Assembly: GCA_003255025.1 (NCBI GenBank) | Contig: QANY01011400.1 | Span: 558,001-622,000 of the forward strand | Direction: 5' to 3' | From: Datisca glomerata | Lineage: Eukaryota > Streptophyta > Magnoliopsida > Cucurbitales > Datiscaceae | Length of the DNA: 64,000 nt | Shown here: positions 12,501 through 24,500 of the stretch, piece by piece | Numbering within the stretch: the first letter of the stretch is position 1 | Layout: each line of letters starts with the position of its first letter | Position numbers and translations under genes: made by a program | Notes under the pieces: model-generated | What the model was told of the DNA's origin: nothing | Seen by the model: the letters and a program-made list of their open reading frames with translations, nothing else | Database searches by the model: none

Positions 12501-15500
12501 GAATTTACGTGGTCAAATTTGAGGGAGAGATTGGTTTGCAGCAAAATTGATAGATTTCGTTTTACCATAGGTTGGGAGGATATATTCTTAAATGCGAGGC
12601 AAGAAGCCTTATCGAGGGTCACTTCTGATCATTGTCCAATTATCTTAGATACTATTGCGTTTAAGTGGGGACCAACCCGTTTTAGATTCGAGAACATGTG
12701 GCTAAATCATGGTACTTTCAAAGATTGTGCTAGAAGATGGTGGGAGGAGCCTCAAAACTTTAGATGGGAAGCATATAAATTTGCAAGGAAGCTTGATCAT
12801 CTGAAAAAGAATTTCAGAAAATGGAATAAAGTGGTGTTTGGAAATATAGGTTTTGAAAAAAGGGCTATTATTTCCAAAATTAAGGAGTTAGATGATAAGG
12901 AGATTTTAGATCATGGTAATCTGGAGCTAAGATCGGAGAGGGATGAGTTATAATTAAGATTGGAGAAGTTCATATCTTTGGAAGAAATTTCTTGGAAGCA
13001 GAAGGCAAAAATTGATTGGATTAAGGATTGGGAGAATAACTCAAAGATGTTTCATAGAATAGCAAGTGGGAGGAAGATTAAAAAGTTGATGAATAAGTTA
13101 GTTGTGGACGATGGATCTATTCTGGCAGAGGAAGAAGATATTGTTAAGGAAGTTTTGAGATTTTTTCAGGATCTTTTTGACATTTTGGGCATGGATTGGG
13201 CTCCAATCTCTTCAGAAAGAAGGCTGTGGCTTGAAAGGCGATTTGAGGAAAAAGAGGTCAAAAGGACAATTATGGAATGCAATAGAGATAAATCACCAGG
13301 TCCCGATGGCTTCACAATGGCTATTTTTCAAGAGTGTTGGGATATTCTCAAGTTGGATGTGATGAAAGTTTTTCATGAATTTCACAATAACGGAGTGGTG
13401 AATGCATGTAACAATGCAACTTTCATTTACCTATAAGCTTAGTTTGCAGCATTTACAAGATCCTGGCAAAGGTTTTGGCTGCTAGATTAAGAGAAGTTTT
13501 GGAGGAAACTGTTTCTACAAATCAAGGGGCTTTTGTTAGAGATAGGCAGATTTTGGACATGATGCTGGTGACAAATGAGATTATTGAGGATTATAGAAGT
13601 AACAAAAAGGAAGGAATTGTCTTCAAAATTGACTTCGAAAAAGCTTATGATCATGTGAAATGGAATTTTATTGATTTAGTCTTCATAGAAAAAAGGGTTT
13701 TGGAATGATTTGGAGAAAATGGATTAAGGGTCGTTTGAACTCAGTCAAATTTTCAGTGATTATTAATGGGAGACCTAGAAGAAAATTCAAGGGTCTAGGT
13801 GGGTTGGGCATAGGGAATCTTTTGTCTAGGAATAAAGTACTTTTGGGGAAGTGGCTTTGGAGGTTTCCTTTGGAAAATGATTCTTTGTGGGTTTCTGTTA
13901 CCAAAAACATTTACGGTACTCATTCCAACGGATGGGACTCTAATAAGGTCGTAAGTGGTTCTTTTAAAAAACCTTGGAAGTTTATTTCTAGAGGACTTGA
14001 GTCTTTTCTCAATGGAGTTTCTCTGATCTTAAGTGATGGTAAGAAAATTAAATTCTAGGAAGATAGATGGTTGGGTGATAAGGCTTTTTCTGCTTCTTTT
14101 CCGGGCCTTTTTTAGTCTCTTTGAACCATAGTAATAAAGTTGGAGACTTTATTCTTTCTTATTCTCCACTCTCTTGGAATTTATCCTTTAGAAGAAACCT
14201 TACTGATTCAGAAATAGGGGAGTATCTTAATCTGTTGTCCTTGCTCAACTCTTGTTCTTTTAATTCTGAAGTGATGGACAAAAGGGTGTGGGCACTTGAC
14301 AAATTAGGGGTTTTCTCTTGTGAATCCTTTATGATTTTTATTTCTAATGATGTGGATTCCCATTGATCCTTCCCTTTTTCTCTAATATGGAAATCTTATT
14401 CTCCTTCCAAAGTTAAAGTTTTTTTATGGCTGATACTATTGGGAAAGTTAAGTACTGCTGATATACTTCAAAAGAGAAGACCTTATATGTGCTTTATCTC
14501 CTTCTTGGTGCGTTTTGTGCAAAAGTAAGTTTGAGAGTTCAAATCATCTTTTTTCTGCATTGTCCTTTAGCTTCTTCATTATGGAATCGGATGTTGTTGT
14601 TGTTTGATCTAAGCTGGGTGCAGCCTTGTTCAGTGGAGATGTTGATTAGAGTAGATCTCGGTGGTGGAAATATAAAGAAAAATGGTTTGTGGTATCACGC
14701 GGTCTTTGTAGTATTTTAGGTCTTTTGGCATGAGAGAAATGGAAGAATTTTTTAAGACACGGTTGCTGATGAATCTATTTTATGGTATTCTTTTGGCTTC
14801 TTCTTGGTCGTCAAAGTCAAAATTTTTTAAAGATACCCCTTGGTCTTCTTTTTTTTATAATTGAAATATGTTATGGATGTAGCTGTGTAATATTGGATTT
14901 CAGTGTCTGTTTTGTCCTTGTTCTGTTTAGTTTTCAGTTTTTGGTGGATTACTCATCCTCCAAATCCTGCTCTTGTACTCTTTTTTAATTATTAATATAT
15001 ATTTTACGTTTCCTGTAAAAAAAAAACCCAAGAAAATCAAATTCTTTTGTTGGTGTTTAGGTCACCATAAGATCAATACTCATGGTCTGGTTCAAATTAG
15101 ACATCCAAACATGGCTCTCTCCTTTGAGATGTGTGCTGTGTAGCAAAAATGAAAAGAGTCTGGACCATCTCCTCATGCATTGCTCTTGTTACAGGATAAT
15201 ACTAGTTGTTAATTACTTTATTTTAGGGATCCTAATTGTATAGTAATTAGCTTAATTATAAGGACCCTAATTATGTAGTTTCCTAAGATAGTTTTCCTAG
15301 CTTTGTATGTATATGTGTGTATATTCTCCACTGAATTAAGAGAGAATATAATTCTTTTCATCTCAAATAACATGGTATCAGAGTCATAGGCGTGCAAATC
15401 GAGTTTTTCTCTTTTTCATTCAAAATTAAGGTTTGGTGTTTTTTTAGGGTTCCACCTTAAACAACCCTTTTGGAGTGGTCATTTATTCTCACCGCCCATC

Positions 15501-18500
15501 CAGAAAGGAAGCACAGCCGCCGACCACCGCAAGCTTGAAGTACGATGCCCGGAAACCCTACGCGAGAGCCTCACACGCCGCTGCAAATTTCTGCGTCTCT
15601 CCCACGCGTCAGCGCATGAAGCCTGAGATCGTCTCCGGCAGCCCTTGTCTGTTTCGTCGGCGTTTTCCTGCTATCGTCTGTACCTGCTGCCTTGTGTTCG
15701 TAGAGGTTTGGGTTATTCTATTTTCGGGTTTCTTGCGTTTCAGCCCTATTTTTTCGCTGCTGCTGCCTTGTTGGTTCCTTTTTATTGGTCTTCTCTTAAA
15801 TTTCTACATATTTGGTGTTATGGCTGAGAATAAATCTTCTGTCGCAACGGATGTGGTACCTATAATGTCTAAAATCACGAACCATAAGCTAATGGGCTCG
15901 AATTATTTGATTGGAATAAGACCGTTCGACTATATCTACGGAAATTGACAAAGATACTCATTTGACTAATGATCCTCCTCAAGGTGATTCGAGGAAGACA
16001 TGGCTCAGAGAGGACACTCGCTTGCTCCTGCAGATTCGGAATTCTATTGATGGCGAGATAGTTGGCTTGATTAATCATTGTGAATTTGTTAAAGAACTGA
16101 TGGATTACTTGGAATTCTTGTACTCTAGAAAAGGGAACCTCTCTCGTATTTATGAGGTTTGCAAAGCGTATTACCGTGTGGAAAAATAAGATCAATCTCT
16201 TACAAATTATTATATGGAGTTTAAGAAGACGTATGAGGAACTTAATATGTTGCTGCCTTTTAGTCCTGATGTGAAGGTTCAGCAACACCAACGAGAGCAA
16301 ACGGCCATCATGAGTTTCTTGGTTGGCCTTCCCTTTGACTTCGAGACTGCTAAGTCTCAAATTCTTTCTGGTTCTGAGATCTCTTTACAAGACGTATTTT
16401 TTCGAATACTCCATACAGAAGATACCCCTCTGGTTCAACTCAGTGGTGCTTCGATAAGTCGAAATAATAATTATGCGTCGGGGAAACAAAGTGGAAAAAA
16501 AGGAAGTGGCTCACACGAGCTTGAAACTCGAACACAAGAATCTGGCCGCATTGTGTGTCGATACTATCATAAGTCAGGACATACAAAGTTTGAGCGTAGA
16601 AAACTTCAGTTCAAAAATCAGAAACCTCACTCGGCACATATTGCGTTCCCTAATGACGCCCCTGAGAAATCATCACGGCTATTGTTGATTCAGGTAAACC
16701 AAATACGTGTCTTCTTTCCTCATCCTCGAGATGGGTCATTGATTATGGCGCCACAAATCATATGACAGGTAATTCTGGTCTCTTCTCTACTTTTCAATCA
16801 CACACTTCCACCTCTACTGTTACTTTGGCTGATGGGACACCATCTTGTGTTCGTGGGTCAGGCACGATTACCCCTACCCCTCAACTTCCTCTGTCATCAA
16901 TCTTACATCTACCGAATTTATCTTTTAATTTGATCTCTGTAAACCAGCTCACTCGCAATCTTAATTGTTGCATCTCATTTTTTCCTAATCATTGCTTATT
17001 TCAAAATCTTATGACGAAGAAGATTATTGGTAAACGACATGAGTCTAGAGGCCTCTACATTCTTGACACACCAATACCAAAATATGTCGCTTGCACTGGT
17101 GTCATTTCTCCTTTCGAGGCGCATTGTAGGTTGGGTCATCCATCTCTCCCTTTGCTTAAGAAACTTTGTCCACAGTTTAGTAAGGTGTCTTCATTAGATT
17201 GTAAGTCGTGTCAGTTTGCAAAACATCATCGTCTTAGTTCAAGTCCAAGAGTCAATAAATGTGCTAGCATTCCTTTTGAGTTGGTTCATTCTGATGTTTG
17301 GGGTCCTTGTCCTATTTTGTCTAAACCTGGATTTAAGTATTTTGTTACCTTTGTGGATGATTATTCTCGTGTAACTTGGTTATATTTAATGAAAAGTCGT
17401 TCTGAGTTGTTTTCTATTTTTTGTGCATTTAGTGCTGTGATTAAAACTCAATTTAATGCTTCAATTCGTATTTTGCGAAGTGATAATGACAAGGAATACA
17501 TGTCCGCTTTATTTCAATCTTATATGGTTAAGAATGGCATGCTTCATGAAACTTCTTGTGTTGATACTCCATCCCAAAATGGAGAGGCAGAACGTAAGAA
17601 CAGACATCTTCTTGAAACTGCACGAGCCCTCTTATTTCAAATGAATGTTCCTAAAACTTTTTGGGCCGATGCAGTTTCTACCGCATGCTTTCTCATTAAT
17701 CGTATGCCATCATCTGTTCTTCATGGTGAGATCCCTTACAAAATCTTTTTTCCCAATAACTCATTGTTTCCTGTCGACCCTAGGATATTTGGTAGCACTT
17801 GTTTTGTTCGGGATGTTTGACCGCATGTCACTAAGTTAGATCCCAAGTCGTCGAAGTGTATCTTCCTTGGTTATTCTCGTCTTCAGAAAGGTTATAGGTG
17901 TTACTGTCCCAGTCTTAGCAAATATCTTGTCTCACTTAATGTTACCTTCATGGAAGACATTCCTTACTTTCCGTCTTCTACTCTTCCCGCTCATCAGGGG
18001 GGGGATGATGATTTGTTGGTTTATATCATCGTATCCTCTAAACCTGTCCTAGAGTCAGTTCCAGTCAAGCCTTTTATTACTCACGTCTACTCCAGGCGTA
18101 AACCACCTGATTCATGTCCTGCACCGGTTCCTTTGTCATCAAATCCAGTCTCGAGCAATGATCTTCCTATTGCATTACGCAAAGGTAAACGCCAGTGTAC
18201 TTATCTTATTTCTTCTGTTATTTCTTATAACTGCTTGTCATCTTCCTCTTGTTCTTTTATTGCATCCCCTGATTCTATCTCTATCCCTAAAACTGTTCAC
18301 GAAGCCATCTCTCATCCTGGTTGGCACCATGCAATGATAGAGGAAATAAATGCTTTAGATGAAAATGGTACTTGGAACTTGGTCGATTTACCTTCAGGGA
18401 AACGGGCTATTGGATGAAAGTGGGTGTTCACGGTTAAAGTCAATCCGGATGGGTCAGTTGCTCGATTGAAAGCCCATCTTGTGGCTAAGGGATATGCTCA

Positions 18501-21500
18501 AACCTATGGAGTGGACTATTCTGACACTTTTTCTCCGGTCGCTAAATTGACATATGTTCAGTTGTTTATTTCTTTGGCAGCTACTCATCATTGGCCTTTG
18601 CATCAACTGAACATCAAGAATGCTTTTCTTCATGGTGACCTTCAGGAGGAGGTGTATATGGAGCAACCTCCTTGTTTTGTTGCTCAGGGGGAGTCTAGGC
18701 GAGTTTGTCAACTTCGAAAATCTCTATATGGTTTGAAACAGAGTCCTCGTGCTTAGTTTGGGAAATTTAGTCAGGATGTTGAAAAGTTTGGCATGATGAA
18801 GAGCAAATCTGACCATTCTGTGTTCTACAAACAATCGGAAGCCGGTACCAGTCTTTAATTTGTGTATGTGGATGATATTGTAATTACTGGAAGTGATACT
18901 ACAGGAATCTCATCTCTCAAATCTTTCCTTCCTACTCAATTTAACACAAAGGACTTAGGGATGCTAAAGTATTTCTTGGGTGTTGAAGTCACAAGGAGTA
19001 AAAAGGGTATTTTATTATATCAGAGAAAATATGTTCTTGACTTATTAACTGAGACAGGAAAATTGGGGGCAAAGCCATGTAGTACTCCAATGTCTCCTCA
19101 CTTGCACCTTACGGGAGATGGAGAACTAATAAACGATCCTGAGAGATATAGAAGATTGGTTGGAAAGCTGAAATATCTTACAGTGACTCGTCCAGATATT
19201 GCATATTTTGTCAGTGTTAGTCAGTTTATGTCATCCCCGACAATTCATCATTGGGCAGCGTTAGAACAGATTTTGTGTTATTTGAAATGAGCACCTGGAC
19301 GTGGTATCTTGTATGCAAATCATGGACACACTCATATTGAATGTTTTTCAGATGCAGATTGGGCAGGTTCCAAAATGGATAGAAGATCCAATTCAGGAGC
19401 CCAAAAAAACAAGTAAATCAGAAGCAAAAGGTCATGACTTTTCAGATGATGCAGGTTAAAAATGGATAAATCAAAAGCATACCTGTAAATTTCAGCATAC
19501 GAGTCTGTGTCTCCCTCAATGTAAACGACACTGACATAGTGGTTGTAAAGAAAACGAAGAGTGACATCATGAGCACACCACACTTGGTCACAAGGTAGTC
19601 TGCATACAAGATGAGATCTAGTACATGAGTGGGAAATTTTTTTAATCGGTATAGAATTGAATTAATACATATCTGAAAATTTACGGGAAAACTAAAACAA
19701 ATAGAAGATAGTATATGTAACTCCCATATGAAACCAAACTCTCTGAAAATAGCCAAAACGTCAACAAAGCACATATTAAATTCAGGGAAACTTTCAACAA
19801 ACCTCCAAATCGAGCAGGACCTTCTGGAGGTTCTAAGGCATAGCTAAGATTATAGAACTCCTTTGTTTGATAATTGTATAGATAACCTGCAATGCAGTCA
19901 AGCTCCTTTAAATCGAAGGAAGACAGGGATTCTTTCACATCCATATTACAATTATGCATCTTTTCAACTTCTAATAAAAGGATAAAAGACACTAATGCCT
20001 CCTGATCTGTCAATCCAACTACACTTTAGTCTCACCTTTGAAAAGCGACACTTAAATCCCTCACCTTTTATATATGTAGCCCCAGTAGTCCAATCTTAAA
20101 AAGTTCAAAACATTAACGAGGGGAGCACAAACCCACCACATGGTTATTTTGGGTATACATAGTTGCTCGATTAGAAGAATTTTGGGATTGATTGAGGCCT
20201 AAAAGGAAACTTTTTAATACCCTGTTGATGATTTCTCTTGAATTTTCTTCCCCTCCCATCTGAACTTTGCCTTAAAATGAGAATTTTGATGTGTCGTGTC
20301 CTGTACTAGAAGGGATCACATGGCAGGCACATGATCTTTCATTCTAATGGTTTTAACATCTGTTTAAAATTGGCCTATTGGTGCTGCATTTATAATGGCG
20401 AGGGACTATTGCCGCTTTTCAAAGGTGACGGACTAAAGTGCAAATAAACTGAAAAATGAAGATCATTAGTGCCATTTCCTCTAACAAAAAATAAACCGAT
20501 GACAGTATGCTTTTGAGCCCACAATGAAGAAAGCAAATTTCAATTTGCTCCATATAGCATCCATTTAATTCTCTCAATCATGAAATAACTCTTTAATTAC
20601 ACTCCAACCATATTTCAGAAGTACAACTTTTATTGAACTCCGCAACACTCACTCCATCTTCGAAAAGAGAACAAGAAGTCATCAAAAAGTACAATACAAA
20701 AGAAAAATATTACAACCAAATAACAAGTCAACCTATCAAAATAGTATCATTTTTTATAAGAAATTTTAATGATTCATTAATTTGCGCAACTTTACAAAAG
20801 ATGATAAGAAATCCTCAATCCTACTGAATTTACAATGCCCTCCAATAGGAGAGGCGAAAAAGAATGGAACTTCTCTAAATAGATTGGACGAATATGCCAT
20901 TTAGAAACCACAAACTTCACATTATCCCACAAAATAGTGAGCTCCTTAAAATTCCCTTCAAAGGTTCTCAAGTTTCGTTCGGCTGTATACACCATAGCAC
21001 TGCAAAAAGTGACACTCTCCAAAAGTCCAACACAAAGCAAGGAAGAGAAATCCTCCAGAAAATGAAAAATTTCACATCCTCTTTCTGGTCTCAATATCCT
21101 ACTATTAAGCTCTAATCACAACACCCAAAAAAATCGTACTTGCATCTCCCAATTTTCTGTTAGTTTATCTTTCCAAACAAACTTCTTCCAAAGCATCCAA
21201 CAAACTAATAATGAAACAAATTGTAATATATTTTCAATAAAAGAGGACATGATTTAACATATTATTACAATGTTGTAATGCCCTCTCTACTTACAATACA
21301 GCACGCAACAAAAAAAAACAAAGGTCCTTCTCTTTTGAAGCAAATCACAAGTCGTCTTCCTCCGAAATCTCTTCTAGTGCTACACCTCATTCCCATAAGA
21401 TAATAAAAAGGACATACTTCACTTCACTCTAAGAAATAAATAATGGAACCGTCAATACAAGGGTCCTAAATACATCACACAAAGCCTGAAGCGAAATGAA

Positions 21501-24500
21501 TTACACAAGTGCAATGATGACTAAGATAGGGATAGGAAGCTAATAATTTATTCCCTAATATAATTGAAGAATATCCTTAACCCAATATAATAAGGAAATG
21601 CTATTCCCTAGTTCAAAAGAATTACTCATTCAAAAAGATTTGACTTTGGAGTTTGTTCTTCATGTCTGCGTCAATGGCTCTCTACATCATGCAAAGTAGA
21701 CCACCAACCAAGAACATGATAGCATAATCTACAACAACAGCTACTACTAGAGGAAAATATTTGATAATAAATATATTCATAATTTCCAGAGCTATTCACA
21801 AAAATCATGTACGCTAATGTAACCTGATGGCTGATACATTAAGAGAACTGGCCGTTACCTTGACCAGGAGAAGTCAATAAGCTATTCATCAGAATAGTAT
21901 CATAACCAACAAATCTGTTTATGAGAAGTTGCTGCCATCTGGAAAGAGAAAGAATTCTTGTAAAATACATATTTCCTTTCAAAACCTATATGGACATGCA
22001 AAGGTGAGACATAAACTACAATAAAACAACCCTAATTTAGAGATCTGTTAAGTAAATTTAGCATATATCAACTCTCATTGAGAAAATCGAGTCATTGACA
22101 GCAAAAGATCCTTACTAAAACGATTTATACCCAAACCCATGGGCTCATTGATCTCAGCTCAGCTCACGTACGAAGAATTCGGGAGTTTGAGCTTCAGTAA
22201 ATGCAATTACAGTTTTGTTTCAAATCGACATCATAGCAAAATGACCTTACAGAAATAACCCAAACCCTCAAGCTTACTAATCCTAGTTCATCCTAGATAA
22301 AATGAAGTCCAGAGTATAAGCTTCGGGTAAAAGCAATTAGAGATTTGTAGCTGAGGATATCACTGTAATGAACAGGTTGGAATCCCCTAGGACCCGTGTG
22401 TACCAGTATAAACTAACAATAGTGTGTTTTGACACTCATGACTCAAGGACACTTACCAACTGTCAAATACAATTAGACATGCCAAACTCAACAAATAAAT
22501 TCTTCTTTCCTTTTTATCATTGGAGCTTCAAATACTTCTAGTCAAATTAATGTATGCATAAGAGAGAGTTTGATGATTATTCAATTTTGATGGCTATGTT
22601 GGTTAGAAATACTCTTCTGATTCTGTTGCAAATCCAATTTGAATTTCTCGATTGTGAGTTCAATATTGAAGCTTCTTTTCCTTACTCTCTGATATGGAAA
22701 TCCTCAATTCCTTCTAAATAAAGTTGAGTGCTTTTTTTGACTGTTAACATTGAGAAAAGTTTCTAAAGAGCGTCTTTTGAAGTGATGTGGTGTATAAGGT
22801 TGAATGCAACTCCAGAACATTTGAAGGGAATCTTAGAGAGCTCAATATTTTGTGGGATAATGTGAAATTTGTGGCTTCTAAATTTGTGTATTCAAATGAC
22901 TTAGTATGGGATAGAGATGGCTATGGGACGACGTTGGCATGAATGTGGACAAAAGCCTTACACCTAGAAACTTGGAGGAACACCATCTCTTTGGTAGATG
23001 GTGGGAGACTTGAATGCTCTTTCTGGCCGGAAACTAGCAAAAGAAAGAAGAAAAGGACCATAATGATGATCCTATGTTCGTTTTCGCCCTGCCTTGATGA
23101 TGCGCTAGCTCGCGGAGCTACATACCAACAGAAAAAGAAAAAGAATCTCTCTATAACTTTGAGAATGAGAATCGTTGGTTTGACCAATGGACATATCTGA
23201 GATGGAATTGAGTAAGGATTTTAACAGAGGTGCTTCCATCAAGAACTCTTGAAGGCGATCCAATTTATCAAATGTGCAGCATTTAGAACTGCACCCCAGT
23301 ATAATTTTGGTTCATTCATTTGAAACAATAGAGCTCTGATGCCCAACAAATATATGTTTTCCTCTCTGCCACCCAATTTGTTGAATAATTCCGACTTTTG
23401 AAAGTAGGTTGAGAGATCATGGTTGAAGTATTCAGTCCCATTATTAAATCTTATAAGTTAAAAATGTGCATTATATTGGGTAGAATCCATTTTATGTAAG
23501 AAGATAAATAGAGTGCTGACATCGAAATTATTTTTAATATGAAAACCCAAAGAACCCTGTGCGGTCAACAATGAAGGTAATGAACCACTTTGCCCTATCA
23601 TGTTTGGAAAATTCACACTCGTAATGAAAATCAAGACCTTGTTTCAACACGAATATCTAATGTAACTATCCTTTGTTGTTCCCAAAACTCAAATCATTAT
23701 GTGCTCTTGGATACCCACAAGAAAATAAATATTAAAATGATCATTTCAGCCATTAATTTTATTAACCAGTCAGAATTCTAATTCCCAATGCCAATATATA
23801 AACCACCTAGATCATGGTATTACCTGTTTCCAAAGCATGAATGCCGGGCTGATATGCTTATGTTAACAGTACGTATATTATGCCGGGACTTAGCTCCTTC
23901 TGGCAGTAAAAGATACCCCTGCAGGACATATACTACTCAACAGTAAAAATCATAGAAGCGAGATTGAAACATATGTTTGCATATGTTTTATTCCCATATT
24001 TAGATGACTAAAGCAGCATATTGTAAGCATATAGTAAAAAAGGTTTACCTTTTCCATAGTATACAAATAAGTTGGTTCAAAACTTTTGCTCTTTCTCTCA
24101 AGCCATTGCACTGAAAATAGATGGAAAAGCTCATCTATAAGACCTTGCTCGCAACACTTGCACAGTTGCGCAAATACAATTACAGAGAAAGGATAGCCAA
24201 GAGTCCAACTCTAACATCAAAATCAGATAACTCAATCATATTCCACAAGATATAAAAATTGATATTTTTTACTAGAAACTGAAAATTCGGGTCCAAAGGA
24301 GATTGCTCTTTCTTTTGAAGTTTATAGAAGCCAAGGAAAGAAAAGACTAGATTAGGTTGTTGTTGTCGTTCCTCATAGCTAGATGTGACTACAGTAGGTT
24401 CTGAGATGACATACTTCAGGGAGTCTAAGTCTATGGTTTTAGAACTAGATAGAATGCATAATAAGAAAGAAGATCTAGCCATTTTAGCTAAGTGAATGGG

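Larger units (their letters stand above)
9190..15027 (+). mobile_element. Rearranged LINE (non-LTR retrotransposon) in membralin intron 9
   Basis: ORF1-like, endonuclease, reverse-transcriptase and C-terminal regions appear in LINE order on the plus strand, antisense to membralin. The element ends in TTAATATATATTTT...TTTCCTGT and an A10 tail (15018-15027). The 5' part carries an inverted duplication, and the RT domain has an internal deletion. It seems to have landed in another LINE, whose zinc-finger region resumes at 15028. The 5' end is approximate. Confidence 0.8.
15207..19400 (+). mobile_element. Ty1/copia retrotransposon, 3'-truncated
   Basis: Short 5' LTR, tRNA-Met primer site, then gag, protease, integrase, RT and part of RNase H in copia order. 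The sequence stops inside RNase H, shortly after [14 protein letters not shown] (about 19390). No 3' LTR, polypurine tract or second target repeat is seen. It lies antisense in membralin intron 9, only about 80 bp from the exon 9 donor. Confidence 0.9.

Noticed and set aside
15475..15948. ORF of 157 codons upstream of copia gag
   Set aside because: Its first part lies in the copia leader and has no domain; the real gag start is the ATG at 15820.
22943..23200. ORF of 85 codons, Lys/Thr-rich
   Set aside because: No family, no splice partner, lies in membralin intron 6 between transposon fragments.
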